Assembly (NCBI GenBank): GCA_964646815.1
Contig: CAZYFH010000006.1
Span: forward strand, 1 to 64,000
DNA from: CAZYFH01 sp964646815
Lineage (GTDB): Bacteria; Acidobacteriota; Vicinamibacteria; Vicinamibacterales; UBA8438
DNA length: 64,000 nucleotides
Direction of reading: 5' to 3'
Shown here in pieces: positions 12,440 through 20,486 of the stretch. Below the pieces are notes generated by a model. That model saw only the letters and a program-made list of their open reading frames with translations, ran no database searches and was not told the origin of the DNA. Both the position numbers and the translations under genes were made by a program. Numbering within the stretch: position 1 is the stretch's first letter; the number at the start of each line of letters is the position of its first letter.

Positions 12440-13489
12440 ATGGTTAATTGTGGTGTCTGTCGTGTGCTCTTGGTAGGGACGGGGCTGTTGTTCGTCATGG
12501 CGTTGGCGCTGACGGCGGCCAGCGCTCAGCCGCCGGCTGGCTCCTGGACGCCGCCGCGGACGCCCGACGGCCAGCCCGACCTGCAGGGGGTATGGGACTT
12601 TCGGACCCTGACCCCGCTCCAGCGGCCGGAAGACCGCGCCGAGCAGTCGGTGCTGACGCCGGAAGAGGCCGCGGAGATCGAGGCCAACGCCGTGCAGCGC
12701 GCAGTGGACGCAGATGCACCGAGCGAAGTGCGAACGGAACCGCTCCCGGCAGGCGGTGACGTCGGCGCCTACAACAACTTCTGGTTCGATCGTGGCGCCA
12801 GCGTTGTCGACGACCGCCGTACGTCGCTGATCGTCGATCCGCCGGATGGGCGCGTGCCGGCCGCGCGACCGGGAGTCTCGCAGCAGGGTGGCGACGCCGA
12901 CGAGGCCGCGCGACCGGTGCGATTCCGCGTTGGCGGCATTGGGACGGATGGTCCGGAAGACCGCGGGCTCGCTGAGCGGTGTCTCATCGGGTTCAACACC
13001 GGCCCGCCGATCGTGCCCGCCGGCTACAACCAGAACCTCCAGCTGTTCCAGGCACCCGGCTACGTGGCGATCCTCAACGAGATGGTGCACGACGCGCGTA
13101 TCGTGCCGCTCGACGGGCGTCCGCATCTCGCGGACGACATCCGCCAGTGGATGGGCGACGCGCGCGGCTACTGGGACGGCGACACGCTGGTCGTGGAAAC
13201 CTCGAACTTCACCGACAAGACGGCGAGTTTCAACCCCTCTGTTGTGAGCGCGGTGGGTAGCGGCACCACCCTCCGTCTGACGGAGCGCTTTTCGCGTATG
13301 GACGCCGACACTCTGCTGTACGAGTACACCGTCGACGACCCGAGGACGTTCACCCAGGCCTTTACGGTCGCGTTACCGATGAAACGCGGTGGGGCGCCAA
13401 TGTTCGAGTACGCCTGCCACGAAGGCAACTACGGGCTGCGCAACATGCTGGCGGGCGCAAGGGCGGAGGAGCGCGAGGGGGCACCCTAA
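12440..13489 (+). CDS. Secreted protein of uncharacterised family (related to the C-terminal half of the VOC fusion at 17576)
   Basis: 349 aa from ATG 12440, preceded by AGGAGGAG; longer in-frame extensions to 12206 lack a site and would bury the signal peptide. The signal ends near residue 29 (TAASAQPP). The mature part shows PRTPDGQPDLQGVWDF, PPDGRVP, PAGYNQNLQLFQAPGYVAIL, WDGDTLVVETSNF and YACHEGNYGLRNMLAGARA. The same ordered motifs occur in the C-terminal half of the 577-aa protein at 17576-19309, so this is a stand-alone version of that domain. The family is exported and biochemically unassigned; His/Glu in the CHEGNY motif are candidate functional residues. Confidence 0.8.
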   Translation: MVNCGVCRVLLVGTGLLFVMALALTAASAQPPAGSWTPPRTPDGQPDLQGVWDFRTLTPLQRPEDRAEQSVLTPEEAAEIEANAVQRAVDADAPSEVRTEPLPAGGDVGAYNNFWFDRGASVVDDRRTSLIVDPPDGRVPAARPGVSQQGGDADEAARPVRFRVGGIGTDGPEDRGLAERCLIGFNTGPPIVPAGYNQNLQLFQAPGYVAILNEMVHDARIVPLDGRPHLADDIRQWMGDARGYWDGDTLVVETSNFTDKTASFNPSVVSAVGSGTTLRLTERFSRMDADTLLYEYTVDDPRTFTQAFTVALPMKRGGAPMFEYACHEGNYGLRNMLAGARAEEREGAP

Positions 13490-13575
13490 TCGGACGTGAA
13501 CGCTAGGAGCGCGCCGATGTACCGGGTGCGCGCGTAGCTCTAGGGGCTTGGAACTCGTCGTCCGGCACGTATCTG

Positions 13576-13620
13576 TGGCCCCGCCAAACTGAGAATTTGT
13601 CTCTCAGATTGGTGGGGCCA
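13576..13620. repeat. Long imperfect hairpin (19-bp arms, 7-nt loop)
   Basis: Left arm 13576-13594 and right arm 13602-13620 match at 17 of 19 positions when one is reverse-complemented. No T-tract follows. It lies 87 bp after a CDS and just before gene debris, so it could be a terminator, a REP/MITE-like element, or two abutting terminal repeats left by excision. Confidence 0.5.
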
Positions 13621-13677
13621 TATTCTTAGAGCACGTCTTGGTGACACGCAAGGCCGGTTGGGCTCTCACCGGCGTGG

Positions 13678-13689
13678 CTGAATATTCAG
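13678..13689. repeat. Perfect 12-bp palindrome CTGAATATTCAG
   Basis: An A/T-centred palindrome in otherwise GC-rich non-coding DNA between the long hairpin and the ankyrin remnant. No gene start is nearby to regulate. Confidence 0.4.
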
Positions 13690-13753
13690 ATACATGTAAC
13701 CACTATCTGGCTGAGTCCAGACATGAGCCTCCACCGCGTGACCGGCGAACTAG

Positions 13754-14230
13754 CTATCCGGCCGCATCACGGCACATCAGAACCTGCTCCGTCACACCAG
13801 CGTTGTTCTCGATGTCCAGCTTCCCCCCATGCTCGATCAGAAGCTGAACGACCGTCGAATACGCAAGCCTCACGGCGGCGTGCAAGGCGGTGTTCCCGTC
13901 CGGATCCGTTGCATTTACGTCGTTGCCCAACTCGAGTGCTAACTTGGTCCCTTCCCACGTCGGTCGCTCGCCGGCCTCGACCAATCGCCGGGCCACATCA
14001 ACACCAATCCCTTGATCGCGGCGGTTATTTCGCTGGGTATTCCAGCCGTCGCCCGCGATCGCCATCAGTAGCGTCGTCCCGTTCTCCGGCGAGAGCAGCG
14101 GATCGGCGCCGTTCGCGGCCAGAAACCGCATAATGTCGACCTCTGCATACTTGGCCGCCAGCCACAATGGAGTCGCCCCAGCGTCTGGAACACAGTTCGC
14201 TCCAAGCCGGGCGGAGCGGAGGACCTCGTT
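13754..14230 (-). pseudogene. C-terminal remnant of a secreted ankyrin-repeat gene
   Basis: The frame encodes about three ankyrin units (ATPLWLAAKYAEVDIMRFLA, NTALHAAVRLAYSTVVQLL) and a natural stop, but homology fades near 14230 where unrelated debris begins on the other strand. There is no start codon, ribosome site or signal peptide; a TTG at 14167 lies in mid-repeat. The other ankyrin genes of the window are about 500 aa, so at least two thirds are missing. The remnant is close in style to the C-termini of the genes at 26976 and 51447. Confidence 0.7.
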
Positions 14231-14239
14231 CGGCTCGCG

Positions 14240-14368
14240 ATGAACGTGCCGGACAGGATGCCACCGGGATCTACAAGACTCAGGCAGGGCCTCGCGATCT
14301 CCCGCGACGGCAACTAGGTGGTCTACATGGGGCTGGACGACGGCGGTGCCCCCCAGCTCAAGCTTCGA
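14240..14368 (+). pseudogene. Fragment resembling PD40/TolB-like repeat region of a Ser/Thr kinase, with in-frame stop
   Basis: Translation from 14240 gives a blade-like segment GLAISRDGN-stop-VVYMGLDDGGAPQLKL. This is the expected 'S.DG..vvY' PD40 pattern found in the extracellular half of acidobacterial protein kinases. A TAG at 14315-14317 interrupts it. It directly precedes a kinase N-lobe fragment, although in an intact kinase the order is kinase first and propeller second. Confidence 0.45.
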
Positions 14369-14370
14369 CG

Positions 14371-14493
14371 GTCACCGCCATGATCGTCACGGGCGGCATG
14401 AGGGAGGTCTACCGCGCCCGTGACACGAAGCTCGACTGGGACGTGGCGCTCAACGTCTTGCCAGAAGCGTTCACGGCCGACCCCGATTGCTGA
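14371..14493 (+). pseudogene. Ser/Thr protein kinase N-lobe remnant
   Basis: A short frame reads GGMREVYRARDTKLDWDVAL followed by NVLPEAFTADPDC and a stop. This matches the glycine-rich loop and the VALK segment of bacterial Hanks-type kinases (usual form GGMGEVYRARDTKL..DVALKVLPE). The loop glycine before EVY is Arg and the ATP-anchoring Lys of VALK is Asn. Everything after beta-strand 3 is missing. It is dead, and lies 14 bp before the next intact gene. Confidence 0.75.
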
Positions 14494-14507
14494 CGAGGAG
14501 TGACAAG

Positions 14508-16685
14508 ATGATCCGCTCGAAGCCCATGTCCTTGGTCGTGACCGTCGCTACTACTGCGTTCGGCCTGACCGCCGGCGTTACCGTTCTTGGGGGGCAGCAG
14601 TCACCGTCGAGGAGTGTCTATACGGCCGAACAGGCACAGGCGGGTCGCGCACTGTATGAAGGCGCCTGCGCGGACTGTCATCGGACCGACCTGCAGGGTA
14701 GCTTCGAAGCGCCCGCATTGGCGGGCGGTAACTTCTTGAACGACTGGGGGGAGCGGACCGCGGCCGAGCTCATCGATCGCATCGGCGCCACGATGCCCCT
14801 CGACCAACCGGGCAGCCTCGCAGACGACGCCTATCTCCACATCGTCGCCTACGTATTGCAGGTGAACGGTGCGCCGGCCGGGAGAGAGGCGCTGGCGCCG
14901 ACCGCGGCCACGGTGATTGGCTCGGTTGCCAGCAGACAGGTTGTCCCGGATGCGGCGCAAGCGCAGCGTGGAGGTGCTGGAACACCGGCCGCTGGCCGCG
15001 CCCGGCCTGCGGCACGTGGGCTCACGGTCGCCGGCGAAGTGGAGCGCTACGAGCCAGTCACCGACGAGGCCTTGCGCGCGCCTGACCCCGACGACTGGTT
15101 GATGATCCGTGGCAACTACCAGGCGTGGAGCCACACGAGGCTCAAGGAGATTACGCCGAACAATGTCGCGGACCTCAAGCTGGCATGGACGTGGGCAATG
15201 AACGAGGGTGGATGGAACGCCCCCTCGCCACTCGTGCACGACGGCGTCCTCTATCTGCCAGGGTACGGCAACGTCGTGCAGGCGCTCAACGCACGTACCG
15301 GGGACCTGATCTGGGAGCATCAGGTCGGCGCCGAGGGTGGCGGCTACTCTGGACAGAGCCGCAACCTCGCGATCTATAACGACAAGGTGTTTCTGACGAC
15401 GTCCGATGCCCGGCTGTTCGCGCTCGCCGCTCGCACCGGCCAGGAGCTCTGGCACACATCCCTCGCCGACAGTGCCAACGGCTTCCAGAGCACTAGCGGG
15501 CCGATCGTCATCGGCGGGAAGGTGATCCAGGGACTCAACGGATGCGACCGCTTCACGCGTGCGGGCTGTTTCATCAGCGCCTACGACAGTGCGACCGGCC
15601 ATCAACTCTGGACGTTCAACACGGTTGCCCGTTCGGACGAACCGGGTGGCAACACCTGGGCCAACCTGCCCGACTACTTGCGTGGCGGTGGCGACACGTG
15701 GATCACCGGCAGCTACGATCCCGGGCTGGATCTCGTCTACTACGGGGTAGCGCAGCCGAAGCCGTGGGTGGCAGCGAGCCGCGGGATGACGGTACACGAC
15801 GCGGCGCTCTACACCAACTCAACAATCGCCCTACGGCCGGACGACGGCACCCTCGCCTGGTACTTCCAACACGTGCCGGGCGAGACCCTCGACCTTGACG
15901 AGGTGTACGAGCGGGTGCTGGTCGACATCGATGACCGGCCGGTGGTCTTCAGCGCCGGCAAGCACGGCATTTTGTGGAAACTAGACCGGCAGACCGGCGA
16001 GTTCCTCGGCCATACGGAGACCGTCTACCAGAGCGTCTTCGAGCAGATCGATCCGGAGACCGGCGCGGTGACCTACCGACAAGACATCATCGACATGCAG
16101 ATCGACGAGCTCGTTTCGGCCTGTCCCAGCACAGCGGGCGGCAAGAACTGGCACCCGATGAGCTACGACCCAGGGTCTGGGCTGCTCCTCATGCCGCTCG
16201 CTCAGACCTGTATGCAAATCGCCGGCAGCGAGGTCGCGCTCGAGGAGGGGTCGGGCGGTGTCGGCCTGAGCGAGCGTCCCTTCTTGGAGATGCCCGGGAC
16301 CGACGGCAACCTCGGCAAGCTGGCAGCGTTCGATGTCGAGACCCTGGAAGAGGTCTGGAGTGTCGAACAACGGGCTCCGTTCCTCACCGGCGTCCTGTCG
16401 ACAGCGAGCGGGCTCGCCTTCGTCGGCGACCTTGATCGGCGGTTCCGAGCATTCGACACGAAGACCGGCGACCAACTCTGGCAGGCCAGGCTCGGGACCT
16501 CGGTGCAGGGCTTCCCGATCTCGTTCCGCATCGACGGCCGGCAGTATGTCGCGGTCTCGACCGGACTCGGAGGCGGCAGCCCGAGGCTCGCTCCTCGCAT
16601 ATTGGCCCCCGACGTTCATCACCCCCGGAGTGGAAACGCCCTGTATGTGTTCGCGCTCCCGGACGCGAGTGCGGGCATCCCGTAG
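14508..16685 (+). CDS. Cytochrome c-PQQ dehydrogenase (quinohemoprotein-like)
   Basis: 725 aa from ATG 14508 with GAGGAG upstream; a TTG at 14487 is less likely. The signal anchor is residues about 8-30. An N-terminal cytochrome c domain has CADCH at 54-58 (about 40-125), then a low-complexity linker, then the PQQ propeller from about 195 (DDWLMIRGNYQAWSHTRL) to the end (RIDGRQYVAVSTGLGGG). Cytochrome-first order is opposite to classic quinohemoprotein alcohol dehydrogenases, where the heme domain is C-terminal. Blade motifs such as GGGDTWITGSYDPGLDLVYY and PGETLDLDEVYERVLVDID are shared with the paralogue at 34742-36892. Substrate unknown. Confidence 0.88.
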   Translation: MIRSKPMSLVVTVATTAFGLTAGVTVLGGQQSPSRSVYTAEQAQAGRALYEGACADCHRTDLQGSFEAPALAGGNFLNDWGERTAAELIDRIGATMPLDQPGSLADDAYLHIVAYVLQVNGAPAGREALAPTAATVIGSVASRQVVPDAAQAQRGGAGTPAAGRARPAARGLTVAGEVERYEPVTDEALRAPDPDDWLMIRGNYQAWSHTRLKEITPNNVADLKLAWTWAMNEGGWNAPSPLVHDGVLYLPGYGNVVQALNARTGDLIWEHQVGAEGGGYSGQSRNLAIYNDKVFLTTSDARLFALAARTGQELWHTSLADSANGFQSTSGPIVIGGKVIQGLNGCDRFTRAGCFISAYDSATGHQLWTFNTVARSDEPGGNTWANLPDYLRGGGDTWITGSYDPGLDLVYYGVAQPKPWVAASRGMTVHDAALYTNSTIALRPDDGTLAWYFQHVPGETLDLDEVYERVLVDIDDRPVVFSAGKHGILWKLDRQTGEFLGHTETVYQSVFEQIDPETGAVTYRQDIIDMQIDELVSACPSTAGGKNWHPMSYDPGSGLLLMPLAQTCMQIAGSEVALEEGSGGVGLSERPFLEMPGTDGNLGKLAAFDVETLEEVWSVEQRAPFLTGVLSTASGLAFVGDLDRRFRAFDTKTGDQLWQARLGTSVQGFPISFRIDGRQYVAVSTGLGGGSPRLAPRILAPDVHHPRSGNALYVFALPDASAGIP

Positions 16686-16832
16686 ACCTGACCTCCGCTT
16701 GCTAGTACATAGAGCTTGGGGCAAGAATCCGCGACGCACCGAGTCCGTGGGTCGCAGGCCCAGTAGACGACGCCCATGCCGAGCGCCCGCGGTCCCTTGC
16801 AACCCGACGGAGCGTCAGAAATCGGCTCGGTT

Positions 16833-17364
16833 CTACCGACCGCCTCCTGCGGCGGGGGGAAGCGCGCTCGCCGCGCGGGCGGCCTGCAGCTGCGCCTCAG
16901 TGCGGAACTGGATGCGCGCCGCCCGACTCGCCTCGCGGTAGACAACCCAGACGTCCGGACCGCCGGCGTTGTCGACCGCGATGTGGCGCAGCTCGGCGCC
17001 AAGGATGGGCAGTTTGTAGATCGTGTATTCCTCGGTGTTCGGATCGAACTTGGCCACGGCGTCGTCGGACGAGAGGTGCGTCCACACCATGTGATTGCGG
17101 TCGACGACTGTTGCGTACGGATGCGCGTCGATCGGCAGTTGGTAGTACGTCGCCTCGAGCGTGTTGATGTCGATCCGCGCCAGGTTAGAACCCCACCAGT
17201 TCGCGACCCACACCGTGTCCCCGGCGGGGTCGGCCGCGAGGCGGTGTCCACGTTCCCGCCCCGTCCGCGTCGCCCTGGGCCTGATTCTTCCCGGAGGTGG
17301 GGACCGGCGCCAGACAACCGATCGCGAGAACCGTCACCAAAGCCGTGAGACTAGCCTGACTCAT
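16833..17364 (-). pseudogene. Broken streptogramin-lyase-like (NHL propeller) lipoprotein gene
   Basis: An ATG at 17364 opens a lipoprotein-type signal (MSQASLTALVTVLAIGCLAP) that runs in one frame to about 17280. The next frame then carries propeller blades (DTVWVANWWGSNLARID, YATVVDRNHMVWTHLSSDD, LRHIAVDNAGGPDVWVVY) to a stop at 16833. Joining signal and blades needs a frameshift, and the roughly 175 codons are about half the length of virginiamycin-B-lyase-like proteins, so an internal deletion is likely too. The blades themselves look well preserved, suggesting recent loss or an assembly error. Confidence 0.65.
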
Positions 17365-17575
17365 CGGATCCACCCTCACTGCAGTCCGCGGGTGGCCAGG
17401 TCTTGGGCTAAGTACGTCAACGAAATCTTGCGTCTCTGGAGTTCTTGGAAACGGCTCGTAAACAACTGGAAATAAACATCCGGGCAGTACCTCCATTTTT
17501 CCCGGGAATCCGGGCTGAGGTTCAGCTATCCGCGACGGTATGATGAGCGGGAGACGATTGCAAGAGGGTGTCACC

Positions 17576-19309
17576 ATGACCTGGAACCGAGTCGTTGTCG
17601 CAGCCGTGGTCGCAGGCGCGCTGGTCACACCGGGATCTGTTCGCGCGGCCGATTACCACCACGTCCACATCACGGCGGCGAGTCCGTCGCGGGCGGTCAA
17701 ATGGTACGCCGAGCACATGGGCTGCGAGCCGCTCGCCGACCGCACCGATGCTGCGGACTGCTACGGCGTCGAGGTCGTCTTCGTCCCGCAACCGACGTTC
17801 GGTGGCAGTCAAGGTACGGGCGTCGACCACATCGGGTTCTCGTTCCGCGACCTGACGGCGAAGATGGCCGAGCTCGAGGCGGTCGGTGTCCGAGGCTCGG
17901 GCGTTCGGTTGCAGCGAAATCCCGACGGCTCGACGCTGCGTGACGTGCCGGGGCTCTTCAAGATCGGCTTCATCTTCGATCCGTGGGGCACCCGGATCGA
18001 GCTGGTGGAGGACCTCGACACGCTCGGCTTTCACCACGTGCACCTGAGCGCCAGCGATCCTGAGGTCACCCTCGCGTGGTATCGCGACGTGTTGGGTGGC
18101 GAGCCGGCCAGTCTGAAGGGCCGTCTCGACGGCCTGCGGTTTAATGGCGTCTGGTTCCTGGTCTCCGCTTACCTCGAGGGCGAACCCGGGGCAACCGTGG
18201 AACGCGCTATCGATCACGTCGGTTTCGTTGTCGACGATCTCGACATGACAGCCGCGGACCTTCGTCAACAAGGCGTGACCTTCGAGCAGGCGCCGGCGGC
18301 GCCGGAGGGTGGCCGCACGTCGGCGAAGCGGGCCTTTCTTGCCGGCCCCGACAACGTCCGCCTCGCAGTGGTCGAGACCGGGTTCGCGGGTGTGGAAACC
18401 GACCTGGGTGCGGCGATCCTGACCAGCGATGCGTTGGGACCATACGACGCGCCGCGCACCCCCTGGGGCGAGCCAGACTTGCAAGGTATCTGGACTAGCA
18501 GCTCCGCGGTCGGCATCCCGTTCGAGCGGCCCGATGACGTCGCGGCGGGAGACCTGACGGCCGAAGAAGCCGTGGCCCGCCACGAGGGACGGCTGCTGGG
18601 CGGCATCTGGGGCTACGAGCGCGAGTGGCGCGACACGACGCTCGGCTACGGCAGGAAGGGCGTCTCCACCCAGGTCGCAATGGTGATTGATCCGCCAGAC
18701 GGTCGACTGCCGGTCCGGACGCCGCACGGGGAGGAACTGTTGGCCGGCGCCGCAGAGGAGCGCGCGCGCCGCGCAGCAACTCCTCCGGTAGGGCCTGAGG
18801 ATCTCTCGACGTGGGTCCGCTGCATCACGCGCGGCCTCATCGCCACGCCGGGCGGCTACAACAACGGCCTGCAGATCGTGCAGGGGCCCGGCCATGTCGC
18901 GATCACGCGGGAAATGGTCCACGAGACGCGGATCATTCCGACCGAGCCACGTCAGGCGGTCGGGTCGAACCTGACGTCGTATCTGGGCCACTCCCAAGGT
19001 CGGTGGGAGGGCGACACACTGGTGGTCGAGTCGACGAACTTCAACGGGGGCGCACCCTTCCGGGGATCGAGCGAGGACATGACACTCGTCGAGCGCTACA
19101 CGCGCATTGGGGCCAGCACACTCGAGTACCGATTCACGATTGACGATCCGACGGTGTGGACGCAACCGTGGACCGCGATGTTTCGCTGGGATCTCGACGG
19201 GAGCCAGTATGAGCTCGTCGAATACGCGTGCCACGAGGGTAATTACGGCATGAGCAACATCCTAAGCGGTGCGCGCGCGCGTGACGCCACCGCGGAGGAC
19301 GGCCGGTAG
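17576..19309 (+). CDS. Secreted fusion: two VOC (glyoxalase-fold) domains plus uncharacterised DUF-like domain
   Basis: 577 aa from ATG 17576 (AGAGGG upstream; an ATG at 17540 adds 12 residues before the signal). The signal peptide ends near residue 25. VOC-1 is about 27-147 with DYHHVHITA, GVDHIGFSF (His85) and IELVEDL (Glu142); VOC-2 is about 152-275 with FHHVHLSASDPEVTLAWY, AIDHVGFVV and LAVVETG. From about 300 the protein matches the stand-alone secreted protein at 12440-13489 (WGEPDLQGIW, IDPPDGRLP, TPGGYNNGLQIVQGPGHVAI, WEGDTLVVESTNF, YACHEGNYGMSNILSGARA). VOC domains are usually cytoplasmic metal-dependent lyases or dioxygenases, so an exported tandem fused to this domain is unusual. 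Confidence 0.85.
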   Translation: MTWNRVVVAAVVAGALVTPGSVRAADYHHVHITAASPSRAVKWYAEHMGCEPLADRTDAADCYGVEVVFVPQPTFGGSQGTGVDHIGFSFRDLTAKMAELEAVGVRGSGVRLQRNPDGSTLRDVPGLFKIGFIFDPWGTRIELVEDLDTLGFHHVHLSASDPEVTLAWYRDVLGGEPASLKGRLDGLRFNGVWFLVSAYLEGEPGATVERAIDHVGFVVDDLDMTAADLRQQGVTFEQAPAAPEGGRTSAKRAFLAGPDNVRLAVVETGFAGVETDLGAAILTSDALGPYDAPRTPWGEPDLQGIWTSSSAVGIPFERPDDVAAGDLTAEEAVARHEGRLLGGIWGYEREWRDTTLGYGRKGVSTQVAMVIDPPDGRLPVRTPHGEELLAGAAEERARRAATPPVGPEDLSTWVRCITRGLIATPGGYNNGLQIVQGPGHVAITREMVHETRIIPTEPRQAVGSNLTSYLGHSQGRWEGDTLVVESTNFNGGAPFRGSSEDMTLVERYTRIGASTLEYRFTIDDPTVWTQPWTAMFRWDLDGSQYELVEYACHEGNYGMSNILSGARARDATAEDGR

Positions 19310-19564
19310 ACGTTTGAGAGCACGTGGCTGGTCGCTAGGAAGTCGAGGTCTAGTGACGGCGCTTCCTGTCGGTGCCCGGCCTCGTGTTGAATCTGTTCTG
19401 AGTTGGCCGACATCCGCTGCGGTCAGTTCACCACCGCCTATTCCGAACACACGCGTTCGTTGAATAGAAGGCCGTGACTTGTGCCTGCTGACCGATTATG
19501 GGGGTCGAGCCATCGAGGGATTGTCACGCCCTCTTCTCCTCAACTTGACAGCCCCCCGCCTACC

Positions 19565-20482
19565 TTAGGGAGAACCGTCTGACGACGGGGCGATGTAGCT
19601 CCGCCGGGCACGGGCTTCCCGACCGCGGCCGGCAATGCGCACCTCCAGGCTGTGCCGCTTGCCGTCCCGAACGGATGGCGCGAATCCGAGCACGTACTGG
19701 CTGTGCAGCTCCTGTGATACGCGGGTGAACGTCGGGCCGAGTTCGTCGGTTTCCTCGAGCAGAAAATAGCCGCCGCCGGTTTCCTCCGCCAGTCGGCGCA
19801 GGCTGCCGTCGGGGCGGGTTCGGCGCACGCCTCGACCGTCGAAATACTCGACCTCGAGTCCGATCGAGTAGATCATCACCTCCTCCGCAACGGCGCGGTC
19901 GAGAACGTCGCGCCACCCGAGGTCGCTGGCGCTGTCCTGCCCGTCGGTCAGCAGAAGGATCGCCTTGCGGCCGTCGACATCAAGCAACGTGTCGAGGCTC
20001 GCCTCCAGCGCGTCGAACAAGCGCGTTTCGTTTCCGAAATCCAACGCGCCGAGCGTGTCGATCAACACGTCGCGGTCGCCGACGAACGCTGCGGGAACTA
20101 CCTCGATCTTGTCGTTGAAGGCGCCGACGCGGGCCCGGTCGTCGGGCAGCATCCGAATCAGGAATTGCTCGGCTCCACCCAGAATCAGGTGCATGACATT
20201 GGTCGTGCTGATGCTCGTATCGAGCATCACGACCACCGTGATCGGACGGACCTCGTTCTCGAACAGGACAATCTCCTGCGGCACCTCGTCGTCGAAGATC
20301 GCAAAATCGTCCTGCACCAGATCCGGGACGAGTCGCCCATCCACATCCGTGACGGTGACATAGAGGTCGACGAGCTCGGTGCCGCTCCGAAACAGCGGCT
20401 GTTGCTGGGCGCCGGCCAGCATCGACAGTAACGCGAACCCGAGCGCGAAGACACCCGCCAGGACTGCGTGCTTTACGTCCAC
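19565..20482 (-). CDS. Secreted VWFA-related protein with intact MIDAS
   Basis: 305 aa; GTG start 4 nt after the stop of the upstream PD40 gene, with GGAAGG in the overlap, so coupled. The signal ends near residue 25. It has the layout of the VWFA-related acidobacterial family: an N-terminal strand region (LVDLYVTVTDVDGRLVPDL, DDFAIFDDEVPQEI), then a VWA fold with MIDAS DTSIS (Asp88, Ser90, Ser92), a later LLTDGQDS and a C-terminal YVLGFAPS segment. These proteins probably bind divalent metal and protein partners in the periplasm; no specific partner is known. The longer relative at 36899-38854 has a degenerate MIDAS. Confidence 0.85.
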   Translation of the reverse strand: MDVKHAVLAGVFALGFALLSMLAGAQQQPLFRSGTELVDLYVTVTDVDGRLVPDLVQDDFAIFDDEVPQEIVLFENEVRPITVVVMLDTSISTTNVMHLILGGAEQFLIRMLPDDRARVGAFNDKIEVVPAAFVGDRDVLIDTLGALDFGNETRLFDALEASLDTLLDVDGRKAILLLTDGQDSASDLGWRDVLDRAVAEEVMIYSIGLEVEYFDGRGVRRTRPDGSLRRLAEETGGGYFLLEETDELGPTFTRVSQELHSQYVLGFAPSVRDGKRHSLEVRIAGRGREARARRSYIAPSSDGSP

Positions 20483-20486
20483 CTCT

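Noticed and set aside
17522..19234. 570-codon open frame antisense to the VOC fusion
   Set aside because: No motif, while the sense strand carries three recognisable domains.
19310..19564. Searched the convergent gap for a terminator or small gene
   Set aside because: No stable hairpin with T-tract and no supported ORF.
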